Positions 37,655 through 58,287 of a stretch of 64,000 nucleotides of DNA are shown piece after piece. Made by a program: the position numbers and the translations under genes. The number at the start of each line of letters is the position of its first letter. Within the stretch, counting starts at the first letter, position 1. This DNA is from Apostichopus japonicus (taxonomy: Eukaryota > Echinodermata > Holothuroidea > Aspidochirotida > Stichopodidae). The notes under the pieces were generated by a model that worked only from the letters and a program-made list of their open reading frames with translations, was not told the origin of the DNA and made no database searches. The stretch covers positions 18,482,876-18,546,875 of the forward strand of contig NC_092567.1 of the NCBI RefSeq assembly GCF_037975245.1, in the 5' to 3' direction.

Positions 37655-38724
37655 CTGTAACTCGCAAAAGGGGGAAATGTACCTTACATTTAATACAGGT
37701 TAAATAATAAAGGTTGGGCCTATTACCTGGTGGAATATGGAGCCACGCTATGATCAATATACATCCTGCTGCTGGGTGAATTTATAAGAAAATGTATCGT
37801 GTTATGCCTTGCAAGAGATGTTGCATGTCCTCACTATTTGTCCGGCTGTCAGGTAAAAAGAAACTTTGTTTCACCCAGCAGAAGAAGCTGTGCTCTTGCT
37901 TTTTGTCTTATTTTCGCCCAGCAGCTTAACAAAGATAGGGTTACCATATTTCTTTGGTTGTGCAACTCTGAGTCCTTAGTTTAACCATGCATCCCAACCA
38001 ACATTACACTCAATGTAAGAAATAATACTGAAGAAATAATATCACGAATTGGAGCTCTACATCAACGATAGTGTTAACTAGTACCTGATGTTAGAATGTA
38101 GCCCAAGCGTGTGGGGCTAATATAGCTATCCATCTGTCATGCTTCTGAAACGGTCACGATATTGATGCATGCTACAGTACATGTGTACTTGTAATAAATT
38201 TACGTATTGTCAAACACGTTCAGCGAAATATTTTAACATCACAAAGACCTTTAGAAAGTTGGGACAAGTTAGTTTTCTGGTGAAACGATACATTATTCAT
38301 TGCATCATAAATGATCAGGATGTATTGTTATGTCTAAACAAAGATGGAATCACATATTGGAAATTATATGCATTGTAGGCAATTGTGTAATTTAAACCTG
38401 TCATAAATGAGAACTCCCATATGGATTCGGTGATAGTAAGCAGAGATTAACCGTGTAGATGTGTTTCCAGGGGTAAGAAGTATACAATTAAATACTAACT
38501 GCTGCCCCATTCTTCCTTTAAAGGTCTGCTGTATAGATCCCAACTATAGCATGCTATCATGCAAAAGTTTCTTGAGATTACGTAATTGACCTGCCTTGGT
38601 CGTAAAAGGACCTCTTTTTACCAATTATTCTGCAACGCCGGCCACATATTTTTTTCTTGTATGAGGGTCTTTGTGTGAACACTGTATGATTAACTACACT
38701 GTAGACATGAACATATTGCTTTCT

Positions 38725-38935
38725 AGTCACTTCGCCCAACAACCATTTCGCCCAACTGCTATTTCGCCCAACCAGCCTGGTCATTTCGCCCAACCATGTT
38801 GGTCATTTCGCCCAACCAGCCTGGTCAGTTCGCCCAACCGTGTTGGTCATTTCGCCCAACCGTGTTGGTCATTTCGCCCAACCGTGTTGGTCATTTCGCC
38901 CAACCGTGTTGGTCATTTCGCCCAACCTTACTTTT
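38725..38935 (+). repeat. 22-bp tandem array (TTCGCCCAACC type), left arm
   Basis: About ten copies of a unit with core GGTCATTTCGCCCAACC, with the last bases alternating between GTGTT and AGCCT variants. An open frame through it reads FAQP-type repeats, an artefact of the 22-bp period. Confidence 0.95.
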
Positions 38936-39105
38936 ACTAATATTCAGTCAGAATAATATTACTTTTTCTATTCCACCAGTTCAATTTGATTTATTTTGGG
39001 TGAGGTTACTTCGTAATAGGTAAATAAAGTGAGGTCTGCTCGATATCGATCGGAGTCTGAGCAGTTATTTCGGGTATAATGTGAGGATTACACTACTTTA
39101 GGCGT

Positions 39106-39775
39106 TTACGTATACAATGGAAGTTATATTATTATACAAAGGGGAATCGGTGTGGAATAATATAACCGTTTCTATTTCAATAGTTCAATTTGATTTATTT
39201 TGGGTTATATTATTGGTAGTTATAATATAATTATTATTATATGGAAGTTATGTTATTATTAAAACAAAGGGGAATCGGTGTGGAATAATATAACCGTTTC
39301 TATTTCACTAATTCAATTTTATTTATTTTGGGTTTAATTATTGGAAGTTACATTGTTATTTTTTGGAAGTTATAATATTATACAAACAAAGGGGAACCGT
39401 TGTGGAATAATATAACCGTTTCTATTTCACTAATTCAATTTGATTTATTTTGGGTTATATTATTGGTAGTTATATTATTATTATTATTATATGGAAGTTA
39501 TGTTATTATAAAACAAAGGGGAATCGGTGTGGAATAATATAACCGTTTCTATTTCACTAATTCAATTTTATTTATTTTGGGTTTAATTATTGGAAGTTAT
39601 ATTGTTATTTTTTGGAAGTTATAATATTATACAAACAAAGGGGAACCGTTGTGGAATAATATAACCGTTTCTATTTCACTAATTCAATTTGATTTATTTT
39701 GGGTTATATTATTGGTAGTTATATTATTATTATTATTATATGGAAGTTATGTTATTATAAAAACAAAGGAGAATC
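39106..39775 (+). repeat. Tandem array, period about 124 bp with a 249-bp higher-order repeat
   Basis: The landmark ACAAAGGGGAA occurs near 39138, 39266, 39388, 39515, 39637 and 39764, at alternating spacings of about 127 and 122 bp. Alternate units also share GAATCGGTGTGG or GAACCGTTGTGG variants, so the repeat unit was duplicated as pairs. Confidence 0.85.
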
Positions 39776-40087
39776 GGCATGTTTGAGGAACTGAATAGTT
39801 GTCTTTTTCTGGAGCATTAAGTGGCCTTTAGAAGAGCCGTTTGCAAATTTGAGGAACTGTAGTTTTCATCTTTCTGGAGGATAGTTCGTATTCTGTAACG
39901 TTTCCTTACTAAAGTTATACAAAGAAAAGGACTTCAAGTTTCCTTAATATTCCTTAATATTCGAACGTTTACTATCAAACCTAACCCCCAACACACTGAT
40001 CGGTCCTCAAGTTTCCTTAATATTCGGTTCGTAACCTGTAACGTTAACAATTCCCGAACGTTTACTTTTCAAGTATCATATTTCATC

Positions 40088-40240
40088 AAGGTTGGGCGAA
40101 ATGACCAGGCTGGTTGGGCGAAATGACCAGGCTGGTTGGGCGAAATGACCAGGCTGGTTGGGCGAAATGACCAGGCTGGTTGGGCGAAATGGTAAGGTTG
40201 GGCGAAATGGCAGTTGGGCGAAATGGTTGTTGGGCGAAGT
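40088..40240 (-). repeat. 22-bp tandem array, right arm (inverted relative to 38725)
   Basis: About seven to eight copies of the reverse complement (GGTTGGGCGAAATGACCA), mirroring the left-arm array. The two arrays face each other across the element. Confidence 0.95.
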
Positions 40241-40577
40241 GTCCTGCTTCCAACATATTTCCAAACAGTGTTTACACAAAGAGCCTAATGGTGTTAAGAA
40301 GCTATGCAGGCTAGTCTTAGAGCCGCTGAGGTGGATTTACAACCGTAGCCGGTCGATTGTAAACGTAATCACAAAACTTTCCTAGCTATAGCGTGCTATA
40401 ATTGGAGCCAATAAAGCAGATCTTTAAGTTGGCGTTTTTTCCCCCTTTGGCATAAGCTACTGAAAGTTTATGCTTCCAAGGGTTATCGTAGGCCTAGGTA
40501 CTACTGTACTTCAGCAGCAAACATATTTGGGTAAATATGGGTAATGCAAATAAACAAAGAGGGTGGTAATACCGGGC

Positions 40578-40700
40578 AGTATAATCAGAAAACATTTTCA
40601 TGTTAATGCTATGGAGTGGAACGACCTTTCAAAGGAATGTAAGAATGACAACTTCTTAAATACCTTTAAACGTTTATCCAGGACTTTTAACTATTTTTTT
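40578..40700 (+). mobile_element. 3' coding fragment of the CR1-like element
   Basis: CAGAAAACATTTTCATGT, then GAGTGGAACGACC and CAAAGGAATGTAAGAATG, align with 16129-16193 of the full element. It translates to the EWNELSKECKN-type C-terminus, with TTTATCCAGGACTTTTAACT following. It lies immediately to the right of the 1.9-kb TTAA element. Confidence 0.7.
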
Positions 40701-41597
40701 AACTAAAGTAACTATTACGCATACGATACTTCCCACACGCAGTATACTAGTCTATACTATAGTATTTACAGCTGGAAATAATTTCGCGAAACTACCCCTG
40801 TTAGTATAACAGACTAGACTGCTGCTGTCCTTTAACAAATTTTGAACCTCGAAGAGTATTTCACATTCACCGAACTGTAACGAACGACAAAGCATTACTT
40901 AATAAAAATAATATTAATGGTAATATCACGAGAGTACAGTCTTACTATCTTTGCTGCGTTCAATTTAAAGTCATCCATGCGGCATAGACAACTGAGCTTC
41001 TGCTATTATTATGCTGTTGTGCAAAGGAATGTCCAAATACAAATGCTAGAACCCCAAATATAGTTTGAAATTTGCGTGATATTTATACAGTATAAAGATT
41101 ATTTAGTAATTAAACTTATTCAAAGAAAATTTAAACAAATAATTCATATTGAATGGATATTTATCTGAAAAATAGTACATTATTAACTTTTTGTAATGAA
41201 TTGATAATTTCTAAGTTACTGTAATTTCCAGGGTACTGTAGCTTAAGGGCGTCCCTGGTAATATGTTGTTGGCGCAATGATTCAAACACGCTTTGAAAAC
41301 ACTTTCTTGGTACGCAAAGAGGGGATTATATCCTTACGTCTAACGGGAAAGCTGGCTTTCTTATACTTCAACATTTCCAATTATACTGGCGTTGTCATGT
41401 GGGAATTAATTGAGGTGGCTGGCCAGAATAAAATGAAACATGTTTCGCTTCAAACTCTATTTATATATGTTCACTTTAGTTTCAAAGTGCATTGTGCAAT
41501 AATAATGTGGTTCCACATACGACGGGGATCGCGGATCAAGTTTGAAATGTGAACGTGGGGGTGGGGGAAAAGAGTTAGACAGGGCGTCAAATTTTTG

Positions 41598-42235
41598 AAA
41601 ATTGAAATTGAAATTGAAACTATTTATTTCCACTTCACCGTAACATAAACAAAGTGAACATATAACATTTTAACATACACAAATACATTCCATAGGAATC
41701 AAATAATTGATATATACAAATGATATGAAGTGGGGGAGACCTTGCAGAAGCAGAGCTTATCGAGGCCAGGCCACCAACAACCCCCCACCACCACCACCAA
41801 AATACACCTAAAAAAGTAAAAGAAACTAGAAACTTTACACGTGCTTATTTAATAAAGACCGTTTTAGTTGTTTTTCAAAATGTAAAAGTGATTTTGAACT
41901 ATTTACCTGAGTTTCTAGGGTATTCCAAAACCTAGAACCAGTGTATCTAACAGTTAGTTGTGAAGTTGCAGAATAGGTATGTTTGTGAAATACATTTGAC
42001 TGTTGTCTGGTACTATGGTCATGAATTGTATTAGTAGGAGTGGGAAAAAGGTGAAAACTTTGTTGGAAGCAAGCATTCCCGCAACTTCTTGAACATAAAA
42101 ATACCCAACTGATAATGATAAATGTCAAAAATTGTCAGTAAGAATATGTCGAAATTTAAGATAAGACGACAAACTTCTGAGATATAAGTCTTAATTTCGA
42201 GTGTCAAAAAGCAGCAGAGGAACATATTCTAGATA
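41598..42235 (-). mobile_element. 3' fragment of a second non-LTR retrotransposon
   Basis: On the - strand the translation reads IYHYQLGIFMFKK, then, after a frame change near 42060, TNTIHDHSTRQQSN and LTVRYTGSRFWNTLE. It ends at 41835. This is the usual C-terminal region of ORF2 in several non-LTR clades (compare LGLFMYK... and RYTGPKLWNSL motifs). The 3' UTR ends in GAAATT tandem units at 41598-41625, as expected of a non-LTR 3' tail. The element is 5'-truncated and frameshifted. Confidence 0.7.
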
Positions 42236-42239
42236 TCTT

Positions 42240-43310
42240 AATTACCAAATCCATTTTGGTTTATGTGGTGTGCGTTCTAGAGCATGGTATACGTGTATAT
42301 GTGGTTTGACTGTTGCATAAATAAGAAAATTTAATTGGCTCAATGTACAGATAAGAGGGTGATTTCTCTGCTTTTTCGGGGAGGTAAAGAAAGATAGCCT
42401 ACTTCTTTACCAGTGACAAACACTTGGACTGGGGCTTTCTGCATAGCTAAAAATTCAACAAGGCCATAATACGGAACGCCAAAAGTTCCACCGCGAATGG
42501 CCAACGTGTGCTGCCATCCATTGAAAATGAGCGTTAACCACTGATCTTTAAATAATGAAAGAATAGAGGCTCGATCCAGTCGTTATTTAGAGATCAATTG
42601 TGTTAACCTGCTAACAACTAGTATAAAACGATATGAGACCACGTTAATATGATGATTTAGTATGCAAGTCAATATGGGGAGGGGAGGGGGGGGGATTTAT
42701 TGGTGTATATGCTACTTGTATTTGCATATAAAATGGTGCAAGGCACGTAATCGGATAAGAGCAAATGATACCCGTACACAGTTAACAGATTTTTTTCCTC
42801 ATATAAAATTGCATTATCTTTGTTCTACGTTCTAATTCTTACGTTCTATTTCATATGGCAGTAAAATTTTATACACATGTTAAATTTGAAAATTTGAAAA
42901 GTTTAAAATTATTAGATTTTGATACTTCAAATCTTAAAGGAAACTTGCATATAAGATCTAGCCAAGCTGGACTTTATATAATATCGAACAGCATGATAAA
43001 ATTTATCAAAAGCAACTGAAGACAGCTGTATGATGCAGGACACCCCCCCCCCCCGCCCGGACCCCCTTCACCAATGTCAGACAGAATACAACAAAAAATT
43101 TGTGTAAGGTATATAAATATATAGTCTAGTTAACCGTTTATGTGCGGTTCAGCCGTTAAACATTCAAAAGTTCTTCAACACGTTCAAAAGTTGCAAAATA
43201 TAGTAATATTTTGCAGAGAACATATCCCTCTCCTGTTTGAATTAACATTTTACCCCCAACCCCCCCCCCCCAAGTACAAAAATAACATTCTAAATTCCTC
43301 GACTGAATTA
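42240..43310. other. Intergenic region between the retroelement fragment and the oxidase gene
   Basis: No gene recognised. C-runs lie at 43046-43056 and 43260-43272. The missing 5' exons of the - strand gene ending at 27476 could lie between 37.7 and 43.8 kb, but I could not identify them. Confidence 0.35.
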
Positions 43311-43312
43311 GC

Positions 43313-43489
43313 CTATAGGGCGGCATGACCCTTTATGCATAGAACCCAAAGAAGGTGTCTAATTCTTCTTCGACTGAATGTAAAAAAAAGTCTCCGACTG
43401 AACATTTTTTCCCCGACCGGCAATGGAGGTGAAGGAAGAGCTTCGCCCACCACTCCAGTCCGCCCGCCCCCGCCTTGTGCACGCCACTG
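43313..43489. mobile_element. GC-rich hAT-like MITE fragment
   Basis: The right end is the reverse complement of CAGTGGCGTGCACAAGGC. The left end is GGGCGGCATGACC-like. The interior contains ACTGAATGTAAAAAAAAGTC and CCGACTGAACATTTTTT, shared with about 44150-44195 and 33110-33140. No clean target duplication. Confidence 0.45.
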
Positions 43490-43837
43490 ACTGTTGACCA
43501 AATAAATGAATAATAGTTGAGGCGGTGGTGATATCATTTTCTGCAGCCCTGTTCTTCCCTCAAATGTAATTTATACCTATTCGCAAATAGCTAAGGTGAA
43601 TATACAGTACAGTATTTTCATGTTACAGGAACAATAATAACTCAAGTATGCAATAAAACACGTCATTCGATTCGTTCTGTTTATAATTCCAAAATAAAAT
43701 CTTCGAAAAAGAAAATACCACTCCTATCCCTCAACCCCCCCCCCCCCCCAAAAAAATGTACAACAATTAATTTTCTTTAAAAAGAGAGTGATACTCCAGA
43801 TGAATATATTTGGATGAATTAACCACCTTGCACCAGC

Positions 43838-51676
<7,839 letters not shown>

Positions 51677-52285
51677 TTTGAAGAGAATAAGAATATTCAG
51701 GGGGGGGGGGGGGATAGCCTCATGGTTTTCTTGGTACTGTTAGGGGCTAATATGCTATGTCGTCCGGAGGGGGTGGGGTAGGGTGGGGTGGTTATATGTG
51801 GAAAGTTTTGAAGTAATATTGAAGAACGTTCCACCTTTTAGGTTGTAACGCATATATATGGTGTATATTTAGTTGCGACCCTGGCTTTGACCGTGAGTTG
51901 ATGATAATTGTTGCATCAGCCTCTAAAAGGGTATAGTATAGCAACATCAATTTTAAGTTATAGTTTGGGTATCTGTCTGAATATAACTGCGGCTTGGCCT
52001 TGGCAGTAAAATTAAAACTCTATATAAACTACAGCAGGTTTGTTGTTTAAATGGTTTGTGTATGCTTTGTTATCGTTACAGATATTGAAAAATGCAGCGA
52101 GCTGTATCAAACGATTTTATTCTGTGATCCGTAAAATTCTTGTTTTCTCTCTCGTTTTTATTTGTTTTTCTTGTGCTTTTCTAGAAGCTCAACAAAGGAA
52201 AGAAAGCCATAATAAAATAAGAAAGATAGGCCTATGCCAACAGGTTAAAGAGACGCAAAATACGAAAACAACAATAAAATCATCG

Positions 52286-52499
<214 letters not shown>

Positions 52500-52500
<1 letters not shown>

Positions 52501-53591
52501 CCTGGTCGAGATTCTGGCTAAAATCAGAACCATTGACAAATAAGTAGTTTTTGAATTGCCTCTTAAAAGTAGCAGCATTTTGGACAGGAAGCTTATTCCA
52601 CAATTTAGGTCCAGCCTTCGCAAACGAGCGATACCCATACGAGGCTCTTTTAATAACACATTTCTGCTACGGTCAGAGGTTACCAATTACATATCATGGA
52701 TATATTCAGGACCCAGTCGTCTAACAGATTTAAACACAATCAATATTATTTTAAAGTAAGACCCTCTCCTTGACATTAAGCCAATGAAGATCATGGAATA
52801 GATCAGTCACATGATCATATCTACTTCTACCATATATCATTCTTGCAGTAAAATTTTGAATAGATTGGAGTTGATCATATAAATGTTGGTTGATACCAAA
52901 ATAAAGTGAGTTACAATAATCAATATGCGAAATAACCATGGATTGGACAATTTTAGGAATATTTCTTCTATTCTTAAAGCACCTGGATTTAAGTGAACAG
53001 ATTTGATGCCGAAAAGACATGGTATCGTCAAAATGAACACCAAGGTTTCGAACAATTTGGTCAAAACGTACGTACACAATCAACAGTGTTAAGAATAACA
53101 CCCTTGATATGAATCAGCTTTAGTATAGGAGGGGGACCAAATACAAGTATTTGGGTCTTGCCAGGGTTGAGTTGCAAATAGTATTTTCGCCTCCAACGTT
53201 GAATACAACCAAAGGAGGACTGTAGAGAATAAACCAGAACAGATCCTTGATTGTGGTGCCTGAAATGTTTATAAACCTGGTGATCACCAGCGAAGCCATT
53301 AATATTAAAACCCATTCTAGAAACTTCAGCGTAAAGTGAAGGAATGTAGATGTTAAATAAGACTGGACCCAACTTACTGTGGCACACCAAACTTAATTGT
53401 AATCTCGTCAGAAGAACAGCCCCTATTCTAACTCTTTGCGATCTGCCCACAATAAAACCTTTAAGCCAGTTTAGGACAATACCAGTAATACCAATTTGAT
53501 TAGATAATACGGACAAAAGGACATTATGGTCAATGGTGTCAAAAGCCGGGCTTAAGTCAAGAAGTACCAGCAAAGTGACATGTCCAAACAT
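52500..53591 (-). mobile_element. L2-like non-LTR retrotransposon fragment (reverse transcriptase)
   Basis: On the - strand the translation runs LLVLLDLSPAFDTIDHNVLL (RT block with catalytic Asp), LGPVLFNIYIPSLY, FNINGFAGDHQVYKHF, LQLNPGKTQILVFG, VRNLGVHFDDTMSF, VISHIDYCNSLYFGIN and KLWNKLPVQNAATFKRQFKN, with several frame changes. The catalytic motif, normally FADD, reads FAGD, so the enzyme is dead. The 5' end is truncated before the endonuclease. Confidence 0.85.
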
Positions 53592-54136
53592 GGCAAACCC
53601 CTGCAGTGGAATTACGACCTTCCTTGCCGGTTTCGATACCTCTGGACATACAATCAGCGTCCATAGCCACGGAAATAATTTGGTATATACTCACAATGGT
53701 CTGCATAGCATCCAGAAAGGAGAAGAGTTTGTATAAAAACGAAAAATGTTGCTGCAAATAACTTTTCCATTTTGAAATCTGATACTTGAAAACGACAAAC
53801 AAGTTTCATATCCTGCCGTGTAATAACGAACAAACAAATCAACTATCATATTCAAGTCGATCCCGTTTGCACGAAGCCCATATTCACCCTTTGTGAAAAG
53901 CCAACCATTGAAGGAAGTAAAGTGAGGTTTAAATATGTTTGGTGAAGCGATAAGGAGACTGGAACTTTTGTTTCACCTCTTTTCCACTCGTATTTGTAAA
54001 GGAATGCAGACTCCAGGGAAACTATCAGAGCCTATACCAGCGTGACATTCACATTGAAAAACTATTATGTAAAGATTACGTCAATGGTCCGGTTGACTGT
54101 TTCACAAAGGCTGTTATGAAATATCGTGCAAACAGG

Positions 54137-54394
54137 TTAAAGGTATAGTCTGTATAGGCCCAAGATTATAGCGTGCTATAATTTCTTGAAGTTTTCAAAA
54201 CGGTACTTTCCTGGAGGTCTTTAATTTCCAATAATTGTTGTAAGACATTCTACATGAGCATAAAAGATGACTGAATGTCTCAGTGAGGACAACTTTCTCC
54301 AGGGTGGTTATAAAGGCAGTTTAAAAATTTTGACCAAAGGCGACCAAAATTTTAATATCCGAGCATATTTGGGGCCTATACAGGATACCTTTAA
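54137..54394. mobile_element. TTAA-flanked MITE (copy near 54.2 kb)
   Basis: TTAA at 54137-54140 and 54391-54394 bracket ends AGGTATAGTCTGTATAGGCC on the left, and AGGTATCCTGTATAGGCCCC as the reverse complement of the right end. Internal similarity to 29256-29506 in the opposite order confirms one family. Confidence 0.85.
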
Positions 54395-54399
54395 ATATG

Positions 54400-57300
54400 C
54401 TAGTTGGTTTGTCTGCTTTACGGACGATTATTGCTATGCAGTTTATACTGCGCTGTTACCACAATCCAAAGTACGGTATAAAGAGGAGTCTTTTAAGTTT
54501 CTAGACACAAGAATTGTGGATTTTATTTTTAGGTATTACAGGTCATTGTTCCTTCTTTATGACTTAGTCTGCTGGTATAGGCTATATGCATTTTCTTTTT
54601 GTCTGACAAAAATGACGAATTCTACAACAACAAAACTAGACTGATGGGAGTAGGCTATAGGTAAGAGAATATGATTTTTGTTACTATTACTTTTCAAGAC
54701 ATAGAAAGTAGTACAGTAGAACAAACTTTACAGAATGTTATAAAATATTGACCAGAATGTGATACACCAGAAACGCCAGGACAGCAGACCACTCCACTCA
54801 ACTGATGATGGCGTTGAGATCTGTCACGTATCCCCTGCTCCACCCCCTGGGTCAGGTGGAGAGGGAATTGCCATGTATCCCCCTCTCCACCCCCTCCCAC
54901 GGGCAGATGAAAACCCCCATCTCTTTTGAACTGCGAATGAATTTCTGGAGAAGTTGGATAAGTTTCGAAGTCATCAATAATGTCTCCAAATATGTTATTT
55001 AAAGTCAAGTAATATTCGTCACTCAGCTGCATCAAACTTCAACATACAATATCAGTATTACCCCCTCTCTAAATATTTTTGCTCACAGAGTTGTTTCATT
55101 GTCTATATTTAAATACCTCTCTTTGTTTTTGTTTAACACAAGTACACCTCTCTTCACATTAACAAACGTTGAAACAAATTTTATTTCTGAAACTAATTTG
55201 CAGAATCGTTATATCCGGAAAAAAGTTGGTTGAAAAATGTTTATTCGATCTAACACTATAAATCGATCTAAAACTTCTGCGTTCTAATACTTCAAGCCAA
55301 TACTGATAGGATCCTTAACACAAAACTTTCCCTAGAAAAGTTCTAAATATTTTCAAAAATTAAAAAATTAAATTATCAGACAAATAAGAAAAGATTTCAA
55401 ACATCTAATTATTATCACATTTAACAGTGATTTTTATTATATATACATAAGTCACAAACGAATCTTGCTTCATGAAGAGACAAGTGTAACAAACAATTCT
55501 CAAAATAGAAACTAAACCTTTATACCACTGAAGGATGCCTTTGGGCAGAACTTTAGTCTTGATATGTAAAGGTCCAAAAAAAGTGGGTAAGGGGGGGGGG
55601 GGACATTAGAACCTAGAAATGTTTCTATAGATAATCGTTGCTCAACTTTAAAATATATTTAATCCTCTAGAAAGCGCCTTTAAGAATAGATTGTTGTTGT
55701 TGATGACGTCAGCTCGTAAGTGTAGTCCTAATTGTTTTAATGTTCAGTCCATTGTTTCAGAAATTTCTAGTAACTCGACCAACAAATGTTCTTTTCATTA
55801 ATATCATACAAAAAACAAACCACCCTTGGTTGGTATTTCACACCATTTTTGTGCTTTATAAATTTCTACTGAATAACAAAACAATGTCTTAATTTTGGCC
55901 ACAAAAGTATGACGTTTCTTTATTGAGTTTTATAAATGCATCTGAGGAACTGACATTTCATGCTCTGTGTTAGAATAAGTAGTCCAGCCGTTTTAATCAG
56001 TAAGCCTCTGATGTTCACTTCTCAACAAATTTTCAAAGTGAGATGGAAATACCACCTGAACTGAGTGGAGGGAATTCTATTTTTTCCTTCTTTTTTTTTG
56101 ACAGTCAACAACATTCCAATACTAAATTTTTGCCCGAAAGACATCCTTTTCAGTGGAATCGCTTAAATAGTATATTTTTAAGAACATAAAGCATTGCCGA
56201 AGAAATCACTGCATCGAAAACTTGTTATCTGGATCACTATCAAACAAACATCCATTCAGGATTCTTGGGTACTAAATATGCCTTCAACATTTACTGAAAT
56301 TGTCTTTAATGTTGAGGCAACTTTTACAGCATTTTGACAATAAAAAATAATTGATACAGGTATAATTACAATCATAAATCAATCAAGCATTGACATAAAT
56401 TATAAAGCGCCCAAAAATCATGCTCAAATTGCTCTTATGCACGATTGATATGCCTTCTCCAAACAGGTGGCCTTCCAGGGGATCCACTGAAAAGGCCACC
56501 TTTCAGCATGACAATGTTTTCACATGTTTCTGGAAGTTTAATCCACATTTTTTGGAGCTTAAACACAGGAAACAAGCTCCGCTACCAAAAGAAACACAAT
56601 GAACTCTGGGCTCCACAGGAATTGCTTGATGACTCCTTTTGTTACAATATTGACCTGGAGCATGCGAGGTAACGTCTGGTGAAACCTCAGAGTGCACAGC
56701 CTTGTAACCAGCAACTGTACATCGTTGAAAAGATGGGGAGCCGCTGGTAACGTAACGTTATGAAAACAAACTTGCAATGATCTTAGTGAACAGTCTGGCA
56801 GCTGTTCCACCAACATTCTGCACTTTAATTAGAATGGCGTTTACTAAATACGTATCAAAAGATGCCCGCAGACATCGAGCATCAAGGTGACCTAGTGTAC
56901 GGACAGTCCAAACGTCGAGCTATTTCGAAGTTGTGAGGTATAAAAGATATCCCGTACGACAGGTTCTAACTTATCTATGGATAAAGACGGCTGGGCGTTT
57001 CGTTGCTTGGCGAAATCTATTTCACGAGAAAGATTCTGTAAGAATTTCGAAATGTCCAGCCTTCTCGACATAGCCTTTCTCATTTACATATAATGCTATC
57101 TGTTAACATCATTTTTTCTCTGAGAGGTCTAAATAAGCAAACCTTTATCCTGACACTTTAGGATGGGGGAGTACCCTTCTTTAACTATATATGCTATAAG
57201 TCTGCTTTCCTATATATCAGGGATGAACCTGGGGTAAAAAAAATCACGGAACTTTGCAAAAAATGCGGTATAGGCTCCAGTTTACGTATGCTACAGTGTG

Positions 57301-57560
57301 TTAGGATAATAGTTTTTGTCCCCGAGGTAGAAAAGATATCACGGTTATTCACGGAAAAAGCTCATGCCTGATATATAAACCAATGTAAATCTCTACCAGG
57401 GCCTACAGTAGTTGTATGTCTTCCACTGAGTAATATCTAAAGCCAACTCGTCCTGGCTTCTTTCAGTCGAGATCGCGACGAGTTGTCTGCGAAATATACA
57501 GACCCTTGCTTACTATACGAGACACAAACCGTTGGTAAAAAACGTCAGGAAATCTCAACC
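54400..57560. other. Intergenic region between the oxidase 5' side and the DDB1 3' end
   Basis: No exon is supported. Open frames on the - strand at 54694-55035, 56559-56816 and 56892-57083 have no family motifs or matching splice phases. Part of this stretch may be 3' UTR of DDB1. A repeat shared with 62189-62338 lies at 57236-57371. Confidence 0.35.
57236..57371 (+). repeat. Dispersed repeat shared with 62189-62338
   Basis: TGCGGTATAGGCTCCAGTTT and GTTAGGATAATAGTTTTTGT occur in both copies in the same order over about 135 bp, with about 90 percent identity by eye. Confidence 0.8.
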
Positions 57561-57567
57561 AGAATCT

Positions 57568-57614
57568 GAGTCGCTTGTTTACATCAGGCCCCGCAAACTG
57601 TAAACAAGCGACTC
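57568..57614. repeat. Perfect 16-bp inverted repeat (hairpin)
   Basis: Left arm GAGTCGCTTGTTTACA (57568-57583) and right arm TGTAAACAAGCGACTC (57599-57614) are exact reverse complements around a 15-base GC-rich spacer (57584-57598). Confidence 0.9.
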
Positions 57615-58044
57615 CCTGGTGGGTAACGGACCAGATATACTTACAGTAGTAGAGGTTTGCATGCCGTGAGTGAAAAAGCAAATAACTTATCTGGATTCTT
57701 GCTTTGATCAATCTGATCATTGACACTTTTAATTAACCTACAGAGATCAATTTCTCCAAAAGATGTACATATTAAAAAAAAAAAAAAAATCATTTTTAGA
57801 AGTCTATCACCCCTGAAAGCGTGTGGAGGAGGGTCAAATTCTCTGTATTCTTTATCTTCCTTTCCAATTTCTTCAAAACTTTGCATTTTGCTGTTTGCAA
57901 ACAAGTCTTCTAATTTGGACTAAACTAGGCCTTATCCCAAGTGTCACTTCCCGTCTAAAGGTTGAATCTTGAGCTTGTCACGTCAGGGGAACCTGGAATC
58001 TGTGTATTAAGCCATGCGAGCTAAGAGTGACTAGCCAATACATT

Positions 58045-58220
58045 TCAATGTATTCTGGTCAGTTCTTCGACAATCTTGACAAGGTCGTTTACGGTCGCAT
58101 CTCGCTTCATTCCTCCCTCGTCGATCTGCAGAGAGAACACAAAGGAGATTGCAAGAGTAAGTTCTGGAAATATACTGGATATATATATACTGGATATACA
58201 TACATATATATATATATTGG

Positions 58221-58287
<67 letters not shown>

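Larger units (their letters stand above)
38518..40427. mobile_element. 1.9-kb TTAA-flanked inverted-repeat transposon carrying tandem arrays
   Basis: TTAA at 38518-38521 and 40424-40427 bracket the element. The left end AGGTCTGCTGTATAGATC and the reverse complement of the right end AGATCTGCTTTATTGGCT are diverged inverted repeats. They extend about 150-200 bp, including TTACGTAATTGACCTGCC on the left and a related block on the right. Inside each arm lies a 22-bp tandem array (38725-38935 and, inverted, 40088-40240), and the centre holds a 124-bp array (39106-39775). The ends match the 354-bp copy at 18491-18844. There is no coding capacity, so it is non-autonomous. Confidence 0.75.

Noticed and set aside
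38671-40279. Repeats at 38725 and 40088 as a CRISPR array or repeat protein
   Set aside because: The units are contiguous without unique spacers, the host is a eukaryote, and the 22-bp period shifts frame. They are tandem arrays in a transposon.
54694-55035. 113-residue - strand open frame
   Set aside because: No motif, no splice context, and it includes purine/pyrimidine-biased sequence.
56559-57083. Two - strand frames upstream of the oxidase
   Set aside because: No recognisable domain. No consistent exon chain could be built.
57463-57904. Possible exon chain on the - strand just past the DDB1 stop
   Set aside because: One strong donor (GTAAGT at about 57650) exists, but acceptors and phases could not be matched. 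The region is more likely DDB1 3' UTR or spacer.
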